A stretch of DNA of 61,925 nt, from contig JALFSW010000077.1 in NCBI GenBank assembly GCA_022779305.1, forward strand, positions 1 to 61,925. Reading direction: 5' to 3'. The translations under genes and the position numbers were made by a program. The notes beneath the pieces are model-generated. The model was not told where the DNA came from. It saw nothing but the letters and a program-made list of their open reading frames with translations, and did not search any database. Below are positions 1 to 9,275 of this stretch, in pieces. This DNA is from Prevotella sp. (lineage in GTDB: Bacteria > Bacteroidota > Bacteroidia > Bacteroidales > Bacteroidaceae). The first letter of the stretch is position 1. Each line of letters begins with the position of its first letter.

Positions 1-1
1 T

Positions 2-550
2 GGCACACACACCATCACTTTCTCACGCAATCTTTGGATTGAACGTGCCGACTTCATGGAAGACGCACCCAAGAAATTCTTCCGTATGACACCCGGTAAG
101 GAGGTGCGCTTGAAGAGTGCCTATATAATTATGTGTACGGGATGCACCAAAGATGCCGATGGTAACATCATTGAAATACAAGCTGAATACGACCCAGAAA
201 GCAAAAGCGGAAAGAGTGGCGCCAACCGAAAGGTGAAAGGAACGCTCCATTGGGTGAGTGCCGACCACTGTCTTGAAGCAGAAGTGAGAGAATACGATCG
301 GCTCTTCCTCGTTGAAAACCCATCGGCAGATGAAAGAGATTTCCGTGAATTGCTCAATCCTGAAAGTCTGAAAGTCCACAAGCAATGCTACGTGGAAAAC
401 TATCTTGCAGAGAAAAAACCAGGCGAATATCTGCAATTCCAACGCACGGGCTACTTCATGCTCGACCCAGACACAACATCAGGGCATCTTGTCTTCAACA
501 AAACGGTAGGACTGAAAGACGCTTGGGCAAAGACCATCAACAAACAGTAA
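2..550 (+). CDS. glnS: Glutaminyl-tRNA synthetase, C-terminal part (gene enters from the left edge)
   Basis: The frame is open from base 2 and has no start in the window, so only the last 182 residues are seen. They contain HTITFSRNLWIERADFME followed by a beta-rich segment, typical of the anticodon-binding barrels of GlnRS. The enzyme charges tRNA-Gln with glutamine in the cytoplasm; the catalytic Rossmann domain lies outside the window. The next gene starts 11 bases after the stop, so the two are probably cotranscribed. GlnRS and GluRS share this fold, but the residues and the C-terminus fit GlnRS better. Confidence 0.88.
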   Translation, partial: GTHTITFSRNLWIERADFMEDAPKKFFRMTPGKEVRLKSAYIIMCTGCTKDADGNIIEIQAEYDPESKSGKSGANRKVKGTLHWVSADHCLEAEVREYDRLFLVENPSADERDFRELLNPESLKVHKQCYVENYLAEKKPGEYLQFQRTGYFMLDPDTTSGHLVFNKTVGLKDAWAKTINKQ

Positions 551-561
551 AACAGCAAAAA

Positions 562-1758
562 ATGGAAGATTATTACGACTCTCCTGAATTTCAACAACTT
601 CTCAATGACTATCATCGCATGTTCAACGAGCGTGGATCGGTCTTCATGGAAGTTGAAGAGCTGATCGATATCGCCAAATTCTACTATGGAGAAGGCGATA
701 CCGAAAAAGCCTTGGAGGTCTTGAACATCCTCCAACAACTCTATGCTGACGATGATATGGTGAAGATTTTTGCGGCAACCATCGCCCTTGACGATGACGA
801 AAAAGGGATAGAAAAAGCCAAGGAAATCATTGCCGATGTGGTGGATAAGCAAGAATATGAATACTTTCTCCTTCAAGCTGCCATCCTTTTCAAGGAAGGA
901 AAGAAGGAAGAGGCAGAACGCATCATAGCCGAAAATGTGTCGCAGATTTACGAAGAAGAAAGAGACTACTTCATTCAAGACTTCTGTGACACGTGCCTGC
1001 ATTATGGTCACAACGATTTGGCCGAAAAATGGATTGTTCGCTGCAAAGACAAGAAATCCATCGAGTACATTGAACTAATGGTGGACATCAAAAAATCGAG
1101 CAACAACCAAGAAGCGTGCATCCCGCTTTTGAACCAACTCATCGACTACGATCCTTACAATACGGACTACTGGCACGGCTTGGCAGGCATCTATTTCCTA
1201 ACAGAAAGACCACAAGAGGCACTCAATGCCTTGGATTATATTCTTGCCATCAATCCCGACGACACCATCGCACTGGCAGAAAAGGGAAGCTGTCTTTACG
1301 ATTTGGATAACTATGAGGCGGCAATTGAGATTTTCAAACGCTGCGTTGCCCTTTCGGATGAGCATGATACAAAGGGAAAGTTCCTACTCTTCAGAGCCTA
1401 TGTAGCAAATGGGCAGCAAGAAAAGGCGATGGAAGTATTCAAAAAAATAATGAGAAACCCAAGTACACCGCCAGAAATCTATGCCTATATTGCTTTCTCT
1501 TTCGTAGACATGGGAGCGTTCCAAATAGCCTATGAGTTGTTTAGCAACAGCCTTCCCCAGACCACGGAACCCATAGAAAGCGCTTATGCGTACTATGCCC
1601 TTTGCTGCTACGAACTTCAACACTTTCTTGAATTTCACTCGGTCTTGAAAATAGCATTGAAAACCGACCCTGATGCTTGTGAACGTGTGCTGGGGCATCT
1701 TTATCCAATTGGCACCGACCCATTGGATTATCCCAACTACCAACCACGCAACCCATAG
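562..1758 (+). CDS. Tetratricopeptide-repeat protein
   Basis: 398 residues from the ATG at 562. An in-frame start at 385 was rejected because it lies inside glnS. There is no signal peptide or membrane segment. Helical TPR-like pairs run through the protein, for example around residues 25-60 (GEGDTEKALEVLNILQQLY) and 195-290 (RPQEALNALDYILAINPDD, then DLDNYEAAIEIFKRCVALS). TPR proteins are cytoplasmic scaffolds; no partner can be named. It lies 11 bases after glnS and 42 bases before the sigma factor gene. The fold assignment is firm; the function is unknown. Confidence 0.8.
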   Translation: MEDYYDSPEFQQLLNDYHRMFNERGSVFMEVEELIDIAKFYYGEGDTEKALEVLNILQQLYADDDMVKIFAATIALDDDEKGIEKAKEIIADVVDKQEYEYFLLQAAILFKEGKKEEAERIIAENVSQIYEEERDYFIQDFCDTCLHYGHNDLAEKWIVRCKDKKSIEYIELMVDIKKSSNNQEACIPLLNQLIDYDPYNTDYWHGLAGIYFLTERPQEALNALDYILAINPDDTIALAEKGSCLYDLDNYEAAIEIFKRCVALSDEHDTKGKFLLFRAYVANGQQEKAMEVFKKIMRNPSTPPEIYAYIAFSFVDMGAFQIAYELFSNSLPQTTEPIESAYAYYALCCYELQHFLEFHSVLKIALKTDPDACERVLGHLYPIGTDPLDYPNYQPRNP

Positions 1759-1800
1759 GCAAACCAAGACGAGTAAACGACAAAGAAAAACCAAAAGATT

Positions 1801-2490
1801 ATGAACGCTAACGATAGATATATCAACGAAATAGCCAAAACAAGGCTGTTATCAGACGACGAAGAACGTCGCTTGGCAGAACGCATAAAAATAGGTGATG
1901 CAAAAGCACTCGAACAACTCACGAAAGCCAATCTTAAATTTGTCGTTTCGATGGCACATGAATACCGCACACAAGGTTTGTCGGAAGACGACCTCGTGAG
2001 CGAAGGTAACATCGGTTTGATGCGTGCTGCCCAAAAATTCGATGCCTCGAAAGGCACTCGTTTTGTGGTGTTTGCCGCTCCCTATGTGCGCAAATCTATC
2101 GAAGAAGCGGTGCGAGAACATCATCTTTTGCATCCTTCCATCAAAAAGGAACAGGGCAAGACAGGAACAAAATCAGCCCGCTCAATTTCCATCGACCAAC
2201 CCCTGCCGCCCGGTAGCAATAACAACATCACACTCAAAAACATTCTCGAAAATCAAAACGCACCCTATGCCGACGAACAACTCAACGCCAGTATAGTGCG
2301 CAGCGAGGTGGTGGACTATCTCCAACATCTCAACGCAAGAGAACAAAACGTGTTGCTCTTGCTCTTTGGTTTGGGCGAAAACGGACAATACACCATGGCA
2401 GAAGTAGGAGAAATGTTGGGACTCAAGCGCGAACGTGTGCGACAGATACGCAACAAAGCCATTCGCAAACTCCAGCGCAGACTGAAATAA
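1801..2490 (+). CDS. Small divergent sigma-70 family factor
   Basis: 229 residues with no region 1.1. Region 1.2/2 starts at LLSDDEERRLAERIKIGD, core-binding region 2.2 is LVSEGNIGLMRAAQKFDASKG, and region 4 ends with the helix-turn-helix [21 protein letters not shown]. The region 2.3/2.4 helix reads RFVVFAAPYVRKSI, whereas the RpoD in this window (35736-36608) reads [14 protein letters not shown], so the tryptophan pair used in promoter melting is replaced by Pro-Tyr. It is a paralogue of RpoD rather than an ECF factor (region 3 is shortened but present). It would direct RNA polymerase to an alternative promoter class; its targets are unknown. Confidence 0.85.
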   Translation: MNANDRYINEIAKTRLLSDDEERRLAERIKIGDAKALEQLTKANLKFVVSMAHEYRTQGLSEDDLVSEGNIGLMRAAQKFDASKGTRFVVFAAPYVRKSIEEAVREHHLLHPSIKKEQGKTGTKSARSISIDQPLPPGSNNNITLKNILENQNAPYADEQLNASIVRSEVVDYLQHLNAREQNVLLLLFGLGENGQYTMAEVGEMLGLKRERVRQIRNKAIRKLQRRLK

Positions 2491-2533
2491 GCCCCGAACA
2501 ACGCCCAACAGTAGCAAAAACACAAAACAGACG

Positions 2534-2953
2534 ATGGAAAAAAAGCAAGCAACAATCGGAAAAATCATCGACCTTCCCAAAATCTTAGACCCACGTGGCA
2601 ACCTCACCTTCGTTGAACAAATGAAACACATACCCTTTGAGGTGTCACGCGTCTATTGGGTCTATGATGTGCCAAGCGGCGAAAACCGCGGCGGACACGC
2701 ACACAAACATTGCCGAGAATTTATCATTGCAGTGAGCGGATCGTTCACCGTTACACTCTCTGACGGCACACAGACACACACCTACCTACTCAATCACCCG
2801 TACCAAGGATTGCTCGTAGACACAGACACATGGCGAACGCTCAATGATTTCTCTTCGGGTGCGGTTTGTTTGGTGCTGGCAGAAGATGCGTTCGATGAGC
2901 AGGATTACATCCGTGATTACGAAGCATACCTTGCCTATATTCAGAAAGTATGA
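2534..2953 (+). CDS. Cupin sugar 3,4-ketoisomerase (FdtA/QdtA/WxcM-like)
   Basis: 139 residues forming one cupin barrel. Family signs are the N-terminal DLPKILDPRGNLTFVEQ, the VYWVYDVPSGENRGGHAHK strand-loop with the HAH catalytic/metal-like histidines, and GLLVDTDTWRTLNDFS. Family members turn dTDP-4-keto-6-deoxyglucose into the 3-keto isomer, the substrate for a 3-aminotransferase. Its stop overlaps the next start (ATGA at 2950), and a DegT aminotransferase follows, which is the expected next step. Whether the 4-position ends up fuco- or quinovo-configured (FdtA or QdtA) cannot be read from the sequence. Confidence 0.85.
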   Translation: MEKKQATIGKIIDLPKILDPRGNLTFVEQMKHIPFEVSRVYWVYDVPSGENRGGHAHKHCREFIIAVSGSFTVTLSDGTQTHTYLLNHPYQGLLVDTDTWRTLNDFSSGAVCLVLAEDAFDEQDYIRDYEAYLAYIQKV

Positions 2954-3915
2954 CCCCGTTTGACATCAAACGCTACACCGAAAGCGACACCAAAGAATGG
3001 AATGAGTTTCTCGAAAACTCAAAACAAGCCACTTTCCTTTTTCATCGAAACTATATGGACTACCATGCCGACAGGTTCGATGACCATTCGCTGTTGTTCT
3101 ATCGGAAAAACAAACTCGTTGCATTGCTCCCTGCCAACCAAAAAGACACTACGCTCCATGCGCATCAAGGCTTGACCTATGGCGGATTGCTCACCAACAA
3201 AAAAGCCACCACAACAGACGTTTGCAACATTTTTAAATCACTTGCCGACTATCTATCGTCTGCCGGCATTGAAACGATGGTTTACAAAGCCATTCCACAC
3301 ATTTACCACCGATTGCCAGCAGAAGAAGATCTTTACGCACTGACCAACATTTGCAAAGCATCGCTCCTCACTCGACACGTTTCCTCTACACTCGCAGCCC
3401 CTCACCGACCTGCATTCACAGAAAGCAGGAAAAGCGGACTTCGGAAAGCTATCCGACAACACATTTTCATCCGAGAAAGCAACGATTTGGAAGCATTTTG
3501 GCACATTCTCACCAACAACCTCCAAAGACAATACAACGCATTGCCCGTTCACACGCTTTCAGAAATCGAACGGCTTAAAGCATTGTTTCCCAACAACATT
3601 CGTCTTTTTCTTGCACACAACGCATCGGGCAAACCAATAGGTGGAACGCTCATTTATGAATCGCCTTGCGTTGTCCACACACAATATATTTCAGCATCGC
3701 CCGAAGGGAAAGACAATGGTGCGCTCGACCTCCTTTTTTCACATCTTCTGCACGAAGTCTATGCCAACGACGCACGCTTCTTCGACTTTGGAAAGAGTTC
3801 AGATGGCGATGGCAGTCTACTCAACACATCGCTCATCTTCCAAAAAGAAGGATTTGGTGCGCGTGCACTTTGCTACGACACTTATTTATGGCAAATTTCT
3901 TCCACCAAAATCTAA
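2950..3915 (+). CDS. FemAB/GNAT-like acyltransferase
   Basis: 321 residues, no signal or membrane segments. The N-terminal half starts with IKRYTESDTKEWNEFLENS and contains LFHRNYMDYHADRFDDHSL, a pattern shared by FemAB-type double-GNAT proteins. The second half has the acceptor strand KPIGGTLIYES and the loop RFFDFGKSSDGDGSLLN. Such enzymes transfer acyl or aminoacyl groups to amines. It overlaps the ketoisomerase gene by 4 bases and ends 4 bases before the aminotransferase gene. That is the slot held by an acetyltransferase (FdtC) in known Fdt operons, so it may acylate the new 3-amino group. That role is inferred from position. Confidence 0.7.
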   Translation: MTPFDIKRYTESDTKEWNEFLENSKQATFLFHRNYMDYHADRFDDHSLLFYRKNKLVALLPANQKDTTLHAHQGLTYGGLLTNKKATTTDVCNIFKSLADYLSSAGIETMVYKAIPHIYHRLPAEEDLYALTNICKASLLTRHVSSTLAAPHRPAFTESRKSGLRKAIRQHIFIRESNDLEAFWHILTNNLQRQYNALPVHTLSEIERLKALFPNNIRLFLAHNASGKPIGGTLIYESPCVVHTQYISASPEGKDNGALDLLFSHLLHEVYANDARFFDFGKSSDGDGSLLNTSLIFQKEGFGARALCYDTYLWQISSTKI

Positions 3916-3919
3916 ACAA

Positions 3920-5020
3920 ATGATAGACTATCTGCCCCTGAAACGCATCACCGAAATGCACGAAGAAGAGATCACCGAGGCGGTAAACCGCGTCATTCGT
4001 TCTGGATGGTATCTCTCTGGAAATGAAGTTGAAAGGTTTGAAAATTCCTATGCACAATACATCGGTACACAGCATTGCATCACGTGTGCCAACGGACTTG
4101 ACGCCCTGTGGCTCATCTTGCGTGCCTATAAAGAATTAGGCATACTCCAAGAAGGCGATGAAGTCATCGTGCCAGCCAACACCTACATAGCCACCTTGCT
4201 TTCCATCACCGAAAACGGATTGCGTGCCGTCCTCGTTGAACCCGACCCAAACACACTGCAAATCGACGATCAGCGGATAGAAGAAGCCATCACGCCTCGC
4301 ACACGTGCCATCATGATTGTGCATCTTTACGGACGTTGTGCTTTCACCGAAAAGATAGCTAAATATTGCCAAACCCACCAATTGCTTTTATTCGAGGACA
4401 ACGCACAAGCCCATGGATGTACTTTCCGCTCACAACACACGGGTAGTTTGGGCGATGCGGCAGCCCACAGTTTTTATCCTGGAAAAAACCTCGGTGCAAT
4501 GGGGGATGCAGGTGCTATCACAACCAACGACGACACACTTGCCAACATGCTGCGAACGCTTGCCAATTATGGTTCACCCCGCAAATATGTCTTCACACAC
4601 AAGGGACGAAACAGTAGAATGGACGAATTGCAAGCGGCTGTGCTTTCCGTGAAACTCAATTATTTGAATACAGACAATCTGCGAAGAAAAGCCATTGCCG
4701 AACAATACTATCACCGCATCCATCATCCGCTCATCCGCCTACCCTTCTCGGCTGAACATGACAGCGTTTTCCACATTTTCCCCATTCTTTCCCCTGTGCG
4801 AGATAACCTACAAGCCTATCTGAAAGCCAATGGTGTGCAAACGCTCATCCACTACCCCATTCCTCCACACCAACAAAAGGCATACGAAGAATGGCAGACG
4901 CTCTGCCTGCCCATCACCGAAGCCATTCACAGAGAAGAACTTTCGTTGCCTTGCCACCCTGCCATGACCGATAAGGAAGTGGAACAAGTCATCGATCTTA
5001 TCAACCAGTTCTCCGCATAG
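3920..5020 (+). CDS. DegT/DnrJ/EryC1 PLP-dependent sugar aminotransferase
   Basis: 366 residues from the ATG at 3920; longer readings start inside the upstream gene. Family motifs: SGWYLSGNEVERFE near the N-terminus, CANGLDALWLILRA, EVIVPANTYIATLLSI, the PLP-binding segment LFEDNAQAHG, and SFYPGKNLGAMGDAGAI, where the Lys of PGKN forms the Schiff base. It would aminate C3 of the keto-sugar made by the upstream cupin enzyme, giving a dTDP-3-amino-3,6-dideoxyhexose for O-antigen, capsule or glycoprotein glycans. No glycosyltransferase lies nearby, so the acceptor is unknown. Confidence 0.88.
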   Translation: MIDYLPLKRITEMHEEEITEAVNRVIRSGWYLSGNEVERFENSYAQYIGTQHCITCANGLDALWLILRAYKELGILQEGDEVIVPANTYIATLLSITENGLRAVLVEPDPNTLQIDDQRIEEAITPRTRAIMIVHLYGRCAFTEKIAKYCQTHQLLLFEDNAQAHGCTFRSQHTGSLGDAAAHSFYPGKNLGAMGDAGAITTNDDTLANMLRTLANYGSPRKYVFTHKGRNSRMDELQAAVLSVKLNYLNTDNLRRKAIAEQYYHRIHHPLIRLPFSAEHDSVFHIFPILSPVRDNLQAYLKANGVQTLIHYPIPPHQQKAYEEWQTLCLPITEAIHREELSLPCHPAMTDKEVEQVIDLINQFSA

Positions 5021-5028
5021 CTAGAGAA

Positions 5029-5095
5029 AGCAAGCTGATGGGATGTGAATAAAGAAAAGAAAATTCAGGCGGTCTAATGACCGATTGGGGTTAAC
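5029..5095. repeat. Right-end remnant of the MITE-like repeat
   Basis: The A-rich stretch followed by GGTCTAATGACCG and TTAAC aligns with the right end of the complete element at 29159-29360. It sits between the 3' ends of the convergent aminotransferase and HxlR genes, two bases from the HxlR stop, and could act as a shared terminator because GGTC-TAAT-GACC folds into a hairpin. Confidence 0.6.
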
Positions 5096-5096
5096 T

Positions 5097-5480
5097 TCAA
5101 GCTCCGACTGAGGCATATTGTTTGCGACTTGCCACAATCTCGCTCATGTTATCAAGCGACCATTCCACCAACTGATTAAGCAAAGGCATGAGCGATTTTC
5201 CCCGCTCCGTCAGTGCATATTCCACACGTGGTGGGATTTCTGTATAGGCTTTTCGGATCACCAAATCATCGGCTTCTAATTCCTTCAATGTCGATGCCAA
5301 CATCTTTTGCGAAACTCCCACAATGGCTTTACAAAGTTCATTGAAACGCAAAGGTTTTTCTGTTTCTTGCAATTTCAGCAACACCAACAACGACCAGCGG
5401 TCGCCAATGCGTGCCAACACATTACGAACAGGGCATTGCGGAAAAACAGGATCGGTTACTTGTTTTTTTATCATAACCAT
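5097..5480 (-). CDS. HxlR-family transcriptional regulator
   Basis: 127 residues with the HxlR winged helix: CPVRNVLARIGDRWSLLVLLKLQ, RFNELCKAIVGVSQKMLASTLKELEADDLV, and the wing YTEIPPRVEYALTERGKSL. The lone Cys in the PQCPVR segment is at the place where this family often senses thiol stress. It lies downstream of, and on the same strand as, an NAD(P)-binding protein gene, the usual HxlR target type. The start may instead be the second Met (5474). No clear operator was found. Confidence 0.88.
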   Translation of the reverse strand: MVMIKKQVTDPVFPQCPVRNVLARIGDRWSLLVLLKLQETEKPLRFNELCKAIVGVSQKMLASTLKELEADDLVIRKAYTEIPPRVEYALTERGKSLMPLLNQLVEWSLDNMSEIVASRKQYASVGA

Positions 5481-5516
5481 TCAAAATAGAAAACGCCATG
5501 TCGCTAAAAACGAAGC

Positions 5517-5546
5517 ATCATAGGCTTTCACAGGAAAGCCTATGAT
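5517..5546 (-). terminator. Rho-independent terminator after the NAD(P)-binding gene
   Basis: A perfect 13-bp stem (ATCATAGGCTTTC with its complement, 4-base loop) is followed on the minus strand by CGTTTTTAG. It lies between the two minus-strand genes, so HxlR probably has its own transcript. Confidence 0.75.
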
Positions 5547-5609
5547 TGTTCTTGCAGAAGCTCAGAAAGAGCACTGCCACATACATGAAAGCGTCTGAAT
5601 TACTGCAAG

Positions 5610-6242
5610 TTATTCGCTCACCACACTCATTCGTTCACCCACGTGATTGCCTTTTTCAATCTCGTCTACCAATGCGATGGCATAATCGGCATAAGAAATG
5701 ACAGATTCGCCACGACCATTGAGCACCAGTTCTTCACCTCCGAGAATGTATTTACCCGTGCGTTCACCATCGGCTTGAAAATCGCACGCAGGACTAATGT
5801 AGGTCCATTTCACATTTTCTTCTGCACGAAGGATTTGAAGAGCCGATCTATGCGCTGCACTCACAGGCTTGTAAGCTGCAGGGAAATTAGGCTGAAGTTC
5901 CACAGTTGAAGTGTGTTCCTTGTTCACATAGAGCGAACCTGCACCACCAACAACCACCAAACGTGTTTCACTGCCACGGAGTAAATCTGCCAAATAGGCC
6001 GATGCTTGTGGGATGACGTGAAGCTGTTCCAAAGCCCATGTGCCTACTGCATTAACAACCACATCAAAACCTTTCAGTTCGTCGGCTGTCAAATCAAAGA
6101 CGTCTTTCTTCACATACTTTTCAGCTGCCGTATTATTATCACCTCGACCAAAAGCCGTTACGTCAAAACCTCTATTGAGTGCTTCCTCTACTATCTTCTT
6201 TGCTGCACGTCCGTTGGCAGCGATTACTGCAATTTTTTTCAT
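5610..6242 (-). CDS. NAD(P)-binding NmrA/YwnB-like oxidoreductase
   Basis: 210 residues, one Rossmann domain. The dinucleotide-binding start is KKIAVIAANGRAAKKIVEEAL, an atypical GxxG loop; then come DVVVNAVGTWA, a strand ending RLVVVGGAGSLYV, and WTYISPACDF. This atypical SDR group reduces quinones or flavins, or acts as a redox sensor; no substrate can be named. Its partner is the downstream HxlR regulator. A TAATTTTG element lies about 50 bases before the start. Confidence 0.8.
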   Translation of the reverse strand: MKKIAVIAANGRAAKKIVEEALNRGFDVTAFGRGDNNTAAEKYVKKDVFDLTADELKGFDVVVNAVGTWALEQLHVIPQASAYLADLLRGSETRLVVVGGAGSLYVNKEHTSTVELQPNFPAAYKPVSAAHRSALQILRAEENVKWTYISPACDFQADGERTGKYILGGEELVLNGRGESVISYADYAIALVDEIEKGNHVGERMSVVSE

Positions 6243-6292
6243 CTTTATTCTAACTTTAAATTTGTCTTTTACTAACTTTTAGTTTGCGGGTG

Positions 6293-6300
6293 CAAAATTA
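6293..6300 (-). promoter_or_regulatory. Promoter -7 element of the NAD(P)-binding gene
   Basis: TAATTTTG on the minus strand (plus-strand CAAAATTA) fits the Bacteroidetes -7 consensus TAnnTTTG, 50 bases before the start codon. Confidence 0.5.
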
Positions 6301-6584
6301 GAAAGAATTATCGAATGCAGCAAGAACGCACAGAAACGTAAGACACTTACAGCAACGTTAGTATTACTGATTATCAAATACTTCCTAAAAGTAAGTTTTA
6401 TGTTGTTTAACAATATTCTCTACATCCAACTCTCATACTTTGTTCTTCCTCCAAAACAATTCCAAACACTTTACCAAGCAAGCGTTCGGAGAATAATTAT
6501 TCGCCATGGCAATGTAAAAACTACGTTCCTCATTTTTCCGATGCTCATCTGCTTAACAAAAATGTTCAACTTTGTTCATAAACA
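6301..6584. other. Intergenic DNA without a recognised gene
   Basis: An AT-rich gap between the promoter above and the atp terminator. A 77-codon plus-strand frame (6400-6633) runs through the terminator and has no family features, so it was not called. Confidence 0.5.
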
Positions 6585-6624
6585 AAAGCGAGGATACTTC
6601 TCTTGTATGAAGTATCCTCGCTTT
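6585..6624 (-). terminator. Terminator of the atp operon
   Basis: Perfect 16-bp stem (AAAGCGAGGATACTTC at 6585-6600 pairs with 6609-6624) with an 8-base loop, about 70 bases after the atpG stop. A T-rich run follows on the minus strand. Confidence 0.85.
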
Positions 6625-6695
6625 GAAGTATAATATGCATCAAAAAGAAATTTCACGCATAGTTTAATCTCCGCATTTTGATAAATAACGAGCTT

Positions 6696-7670
6696 TTAAT
6701 TATTGACCGTTCCGCCGACAATATCGAGCAATTCGGCTGTAATAGCAGCTTGACGCGACTTGTTGTATTGCAGATGAAGCCCTTTCAAGAGTTCATCGGC
6801 ATTGTCGGTTGCAGTTTGCATTGCCACCATTCGTGCCGCATGTTCAGAGGCATTGCTGTCTAAGAGGGCTGTGTAGATCATCAGATGAAGGAGCTTGGGC
6901 ACTAAGGCAGTCATGACGGTCTTGAGGTCGGGTTCAACAATGAAATCGTCATTGAGTGGCAATGCCCTTTCTTGTTCTTTCTTCTCTTCGTTGCCACTGT
7001 TGCGCTTGAGATATTCTTGCGTTTCTTTGGTAGCAATCTTCGACTTCAAATCGCGCTCACGATCGCTGTAAAGTTCTTCTTCCAAATCAATCGGAAGATA
7101 GGTTTTGCGAGTAAGGATTTGGCTACCTGCGCTTTTGAAGTGATGATAGATGAGTTCCACTTTGTCCACCTCTTCAGCTGTCCATAGGTTGGTCAGTTCG
7201 ATGGCGATTTCTCGGCATGCTTCTGAAGTGGGTTTGTCGGCAAGTGTGTTGTAATTGCCTGCGGCTTTGAGACCTAACTTTGCAACTTTTTCTGCCACCT
7301 TTCTTCCTATCGGATAGATAAGAATATCGCCTTTTTCAATGCCGTTTTTCTGGTGCTCCTCCACTGTTTGCTGTAGCATTTTAATGACATTGCCATTAAA
7401 ACCGCCACAGAGCGAACTGTTGGAAGAGAACACAACAAGGGCAACGCGTTTCACAGGGCGGTTGCGATTGAAGTGTGTCTGAATATCGGGCATTGATGCG
7501 AGAAATGATTTAAGAATGTGTTCAAGCATTCTTTCATAGGGTAGCATGTTTTCAATGGCTACTTGTGCGTGATGAAGTTTGCTTGATGCAACCATCTTCA
7601 TGGCACTCGTAATTTTCCGAGTGCTATGAACGCTGGCTATTCTATTCTTTATTTCTTTTAGAGATGGCAT
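6696..7670 (-). CDS. atpG: ATP synthase F1 subunit gamma
   Basis: 324 residues. The N-terminal coiled coil starts MPSLKEIKNRIASVHSTRKITSAMKMVAS and the C-terminal helix contains SEHAARMVAMQTATDNADELL, both diagnostic. This is the rotor shaft linking the c-ring to the alpha3beta3 head. It is about 35 residues longer than E. coli gamma; the excess is a charged insert around residues 205-245 (KETQEYLKRNSGNEEKKEQER). Last gene of the operon, 11 bases after atpA, with a strong terminator downstream. Confidence 0.97.
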   Translation of the reverse strand: MPSLKEIKNRIASVHSTRKITSAMKMVASSKLHHAQVAIENMLPYERMLEHILKSFLASMPDIQTHFNRNRPVKRVALVVFSSNSSLCGGFNGNVIKMLQQTVEEHQKNGIEKGDILIYPIGRKVAEKVAKLGLKAAGNYNTLADKPTSEACREIAIELTNLWTAEEVDKVELIYHHFKSAGSQILTRKTYLPIDLEEELYSDRERDLKSKIATKETQEYLKRNSGNEEKKEQERALPLNDDFIVEPDLKTVMTALVPKLLHLMIYTALLDSNASEHAARMVAMQTATDNADELLKGLHLQYNKSRQAAITAELLDIVGGTVNN

Positions 7671-7681
7671 TTTAAATTGAA

Positions 7682-9265
7682 TTATTTAAACTGTGTTGCA
7701 ACATTGCTCATTACCTCTTTAATCACCTTTACATCTTCATCAAGAAGATTTCCAGCGGTCAGACTATCGATAATGTCCTTATGAGAATTTCTCATGCTTT
7801 CTAAGAAGAGGTCTTGGCATTCACGTATTTTATCGACAGGTACTTCGCTCATCAAACCGTGTACGCCACAATAAAGAATGGCTACTTGTTCACCAACAGG
7901 CATTGGAGCATACTGTCCTTGGATGAGCAATTGGTTGTTCTTTCGTCCGCGATCCAAAGTCATTGCCGTAACTTTGTCCATGTCGGATGAGAATTTAGAG
8001 AACGCCTCAAGTTCCCGATATTGTGCCATATCGATTTTCAGCGTACCTGCCACTTTCTTCATACTCTTGATTTGTGCCGATCCACCTACGCGCGACACCG
8101 AAATACCTACGTTGATGGCAGGGCGGAAACCTTGGTTGAAGAGATCACTTTCCAAATAGATTTGCCCGTCTGTAATAGAAATTACGTTCGTAGGGATGTA
8201 GGCAGAAACGTCGCCTGCTTGGGTTTCGATGATAGGCAACGCTGTGAGCGACCCGCCACCTTTTACGTGTCCTTTCATACACTCGGGCAGATCATTCATC
8301 TTTTCTGCAATTTCTTGTTCATTGTTGATGCGTGCGGCACGTTCCAAAAGACGTGAGTGGAGATAGAAAACATCACCTGGGTAGGCTTCACGCCCTGAAG
8401 GGCGGCGAAGAATGAGCGACACTTCACGATAAGCCACAGCTTGTTTCGACAAGTCATCATAGACAACGAGTGCCGAATGTCCTCTGTCGCGGAAGTATTC
8501 GCCAATAGCTGCCCCGGCAAAAGGAGCATAATATTGCATTGCTGCTGGGTCGGCTGCGGTTGCGCTGACAATGATTGTATAGGGCAGCGCACCATGGTCT
8601 TTGAGCGTTTGTACAAGGTTTGCCACCGTAGAAGCCTTTTGTCCGATAGCGACATAGATGCAATAAACAGGCTTTCCTTGCTCATAGAAGCTCTTTTGGT
8701 TGATGATCGTGTCTACGGCAATGGCTGTCTTACCTGTTTGTCGGTCGCCAATGATGAGCTCACGTTGTCCACGTCCGATTGGGATCATTGAGTCTACAGC
8801 ACGTATACCCGTTTGCAATGGTTCTTTTACGGGTTGTCGGTATATCACACCAGGTGCTTTGCGGTCGAGTGGCATTTCAAAGGCATTTGAAAGGTCGATT
8901 TCTCCTCGTCCGTCGATGGCTTCTCCAAGCGGATTAACTACACGTCCCAAGAAGTTATCGTTCACACGGATTGACGCAATGCGGTGTGTCCGCTTCACGC
9001 TTTGTCCTTCTTTGATGCCAGCCGTCGGACCTAAAAGCACACAACCCACGTTATCTTCTTCAAGGTTCATGACAATCGCCATTGTGCCATTTTCAAACTC
9101 AAGCAGTTCGTTGGCTTCGGCATTGCGAAGTCCATATATGCGTGCCACACCATCACTGATGGTCAGCACGGTACCCACTTCGTCGAACTTCTCTTCCGCA
9201 TTGATGCCCTGAAGTGTTTTCAGCAATACTTCAGAGACCTCACTAGGTTTTATTTTATCTGACAT
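7682..9265 (-). CDS. atpA: ATP synthase F1 subunit alpha
   Basis: 527 residues, full length. Beta-barrel N-domain, then the P-loop [29 protein letters not shown], and the signature [17 protein letters not shown]. It carries the non-catalytic nucleotide sites and, through its arginine finger in that signature segment, completes the catalytic sites on beta. It lies 10 bases after atpH. Confidence 0.98.
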   Translation of the reverse strand: MSDKIKPSEVSEVLLKTLQGINAEEKFDEVGTVLTISDGVARIYGLRNAEANELLEFENGTMAIVMNLEEDNVGCVLLGPTAGIKEGQSVKRTHRIASIRVNDNFLGRVVNPLGEAIDGRGEIDLSNAFEMPLDRKAPGVIYRQPVKEPLQTGIRAVDSMIPIGRGQRELIIGDRQTGKTAIAVDTIINQKSFYEQGKPVYCIYVAIGQKASTVANLVQTLKDHGALPYTIIVSATAADPAAMQYYAPFAGAAIGEYFRDRGHSALVVYDDLSKQAVAYREVSLILRRPSGREAYPGDVFYLHSRLLERAARINNEQEIAEKMNDLPECMKGHVKGGGSLTALPIIETQAGDVSAYIPTNVISITDGQIYLESDLFNQGFRPAINVGISVSRVGGSAQIKSMKKVAGTLKIDMAQYRELEAFSKFSSDMDKVTAMTLDRGRKNNQLLIQGQYAPMPVGEQVAILYCGVHGLMSEVPVDKIRECQDLFLESMRNSHKDIIDSLTAGNLLDEDVKVIKEVMSNVATQFK

Positions 9266-9275
9266 TTGTTTTCTT

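Noticed and set aside
6400..6633. 77-codon plus-strand frame between the NAD(P)-binding gene and atpG
   Set aside because: It runs through the atp terminator hairpin and has no protein-like pattern.
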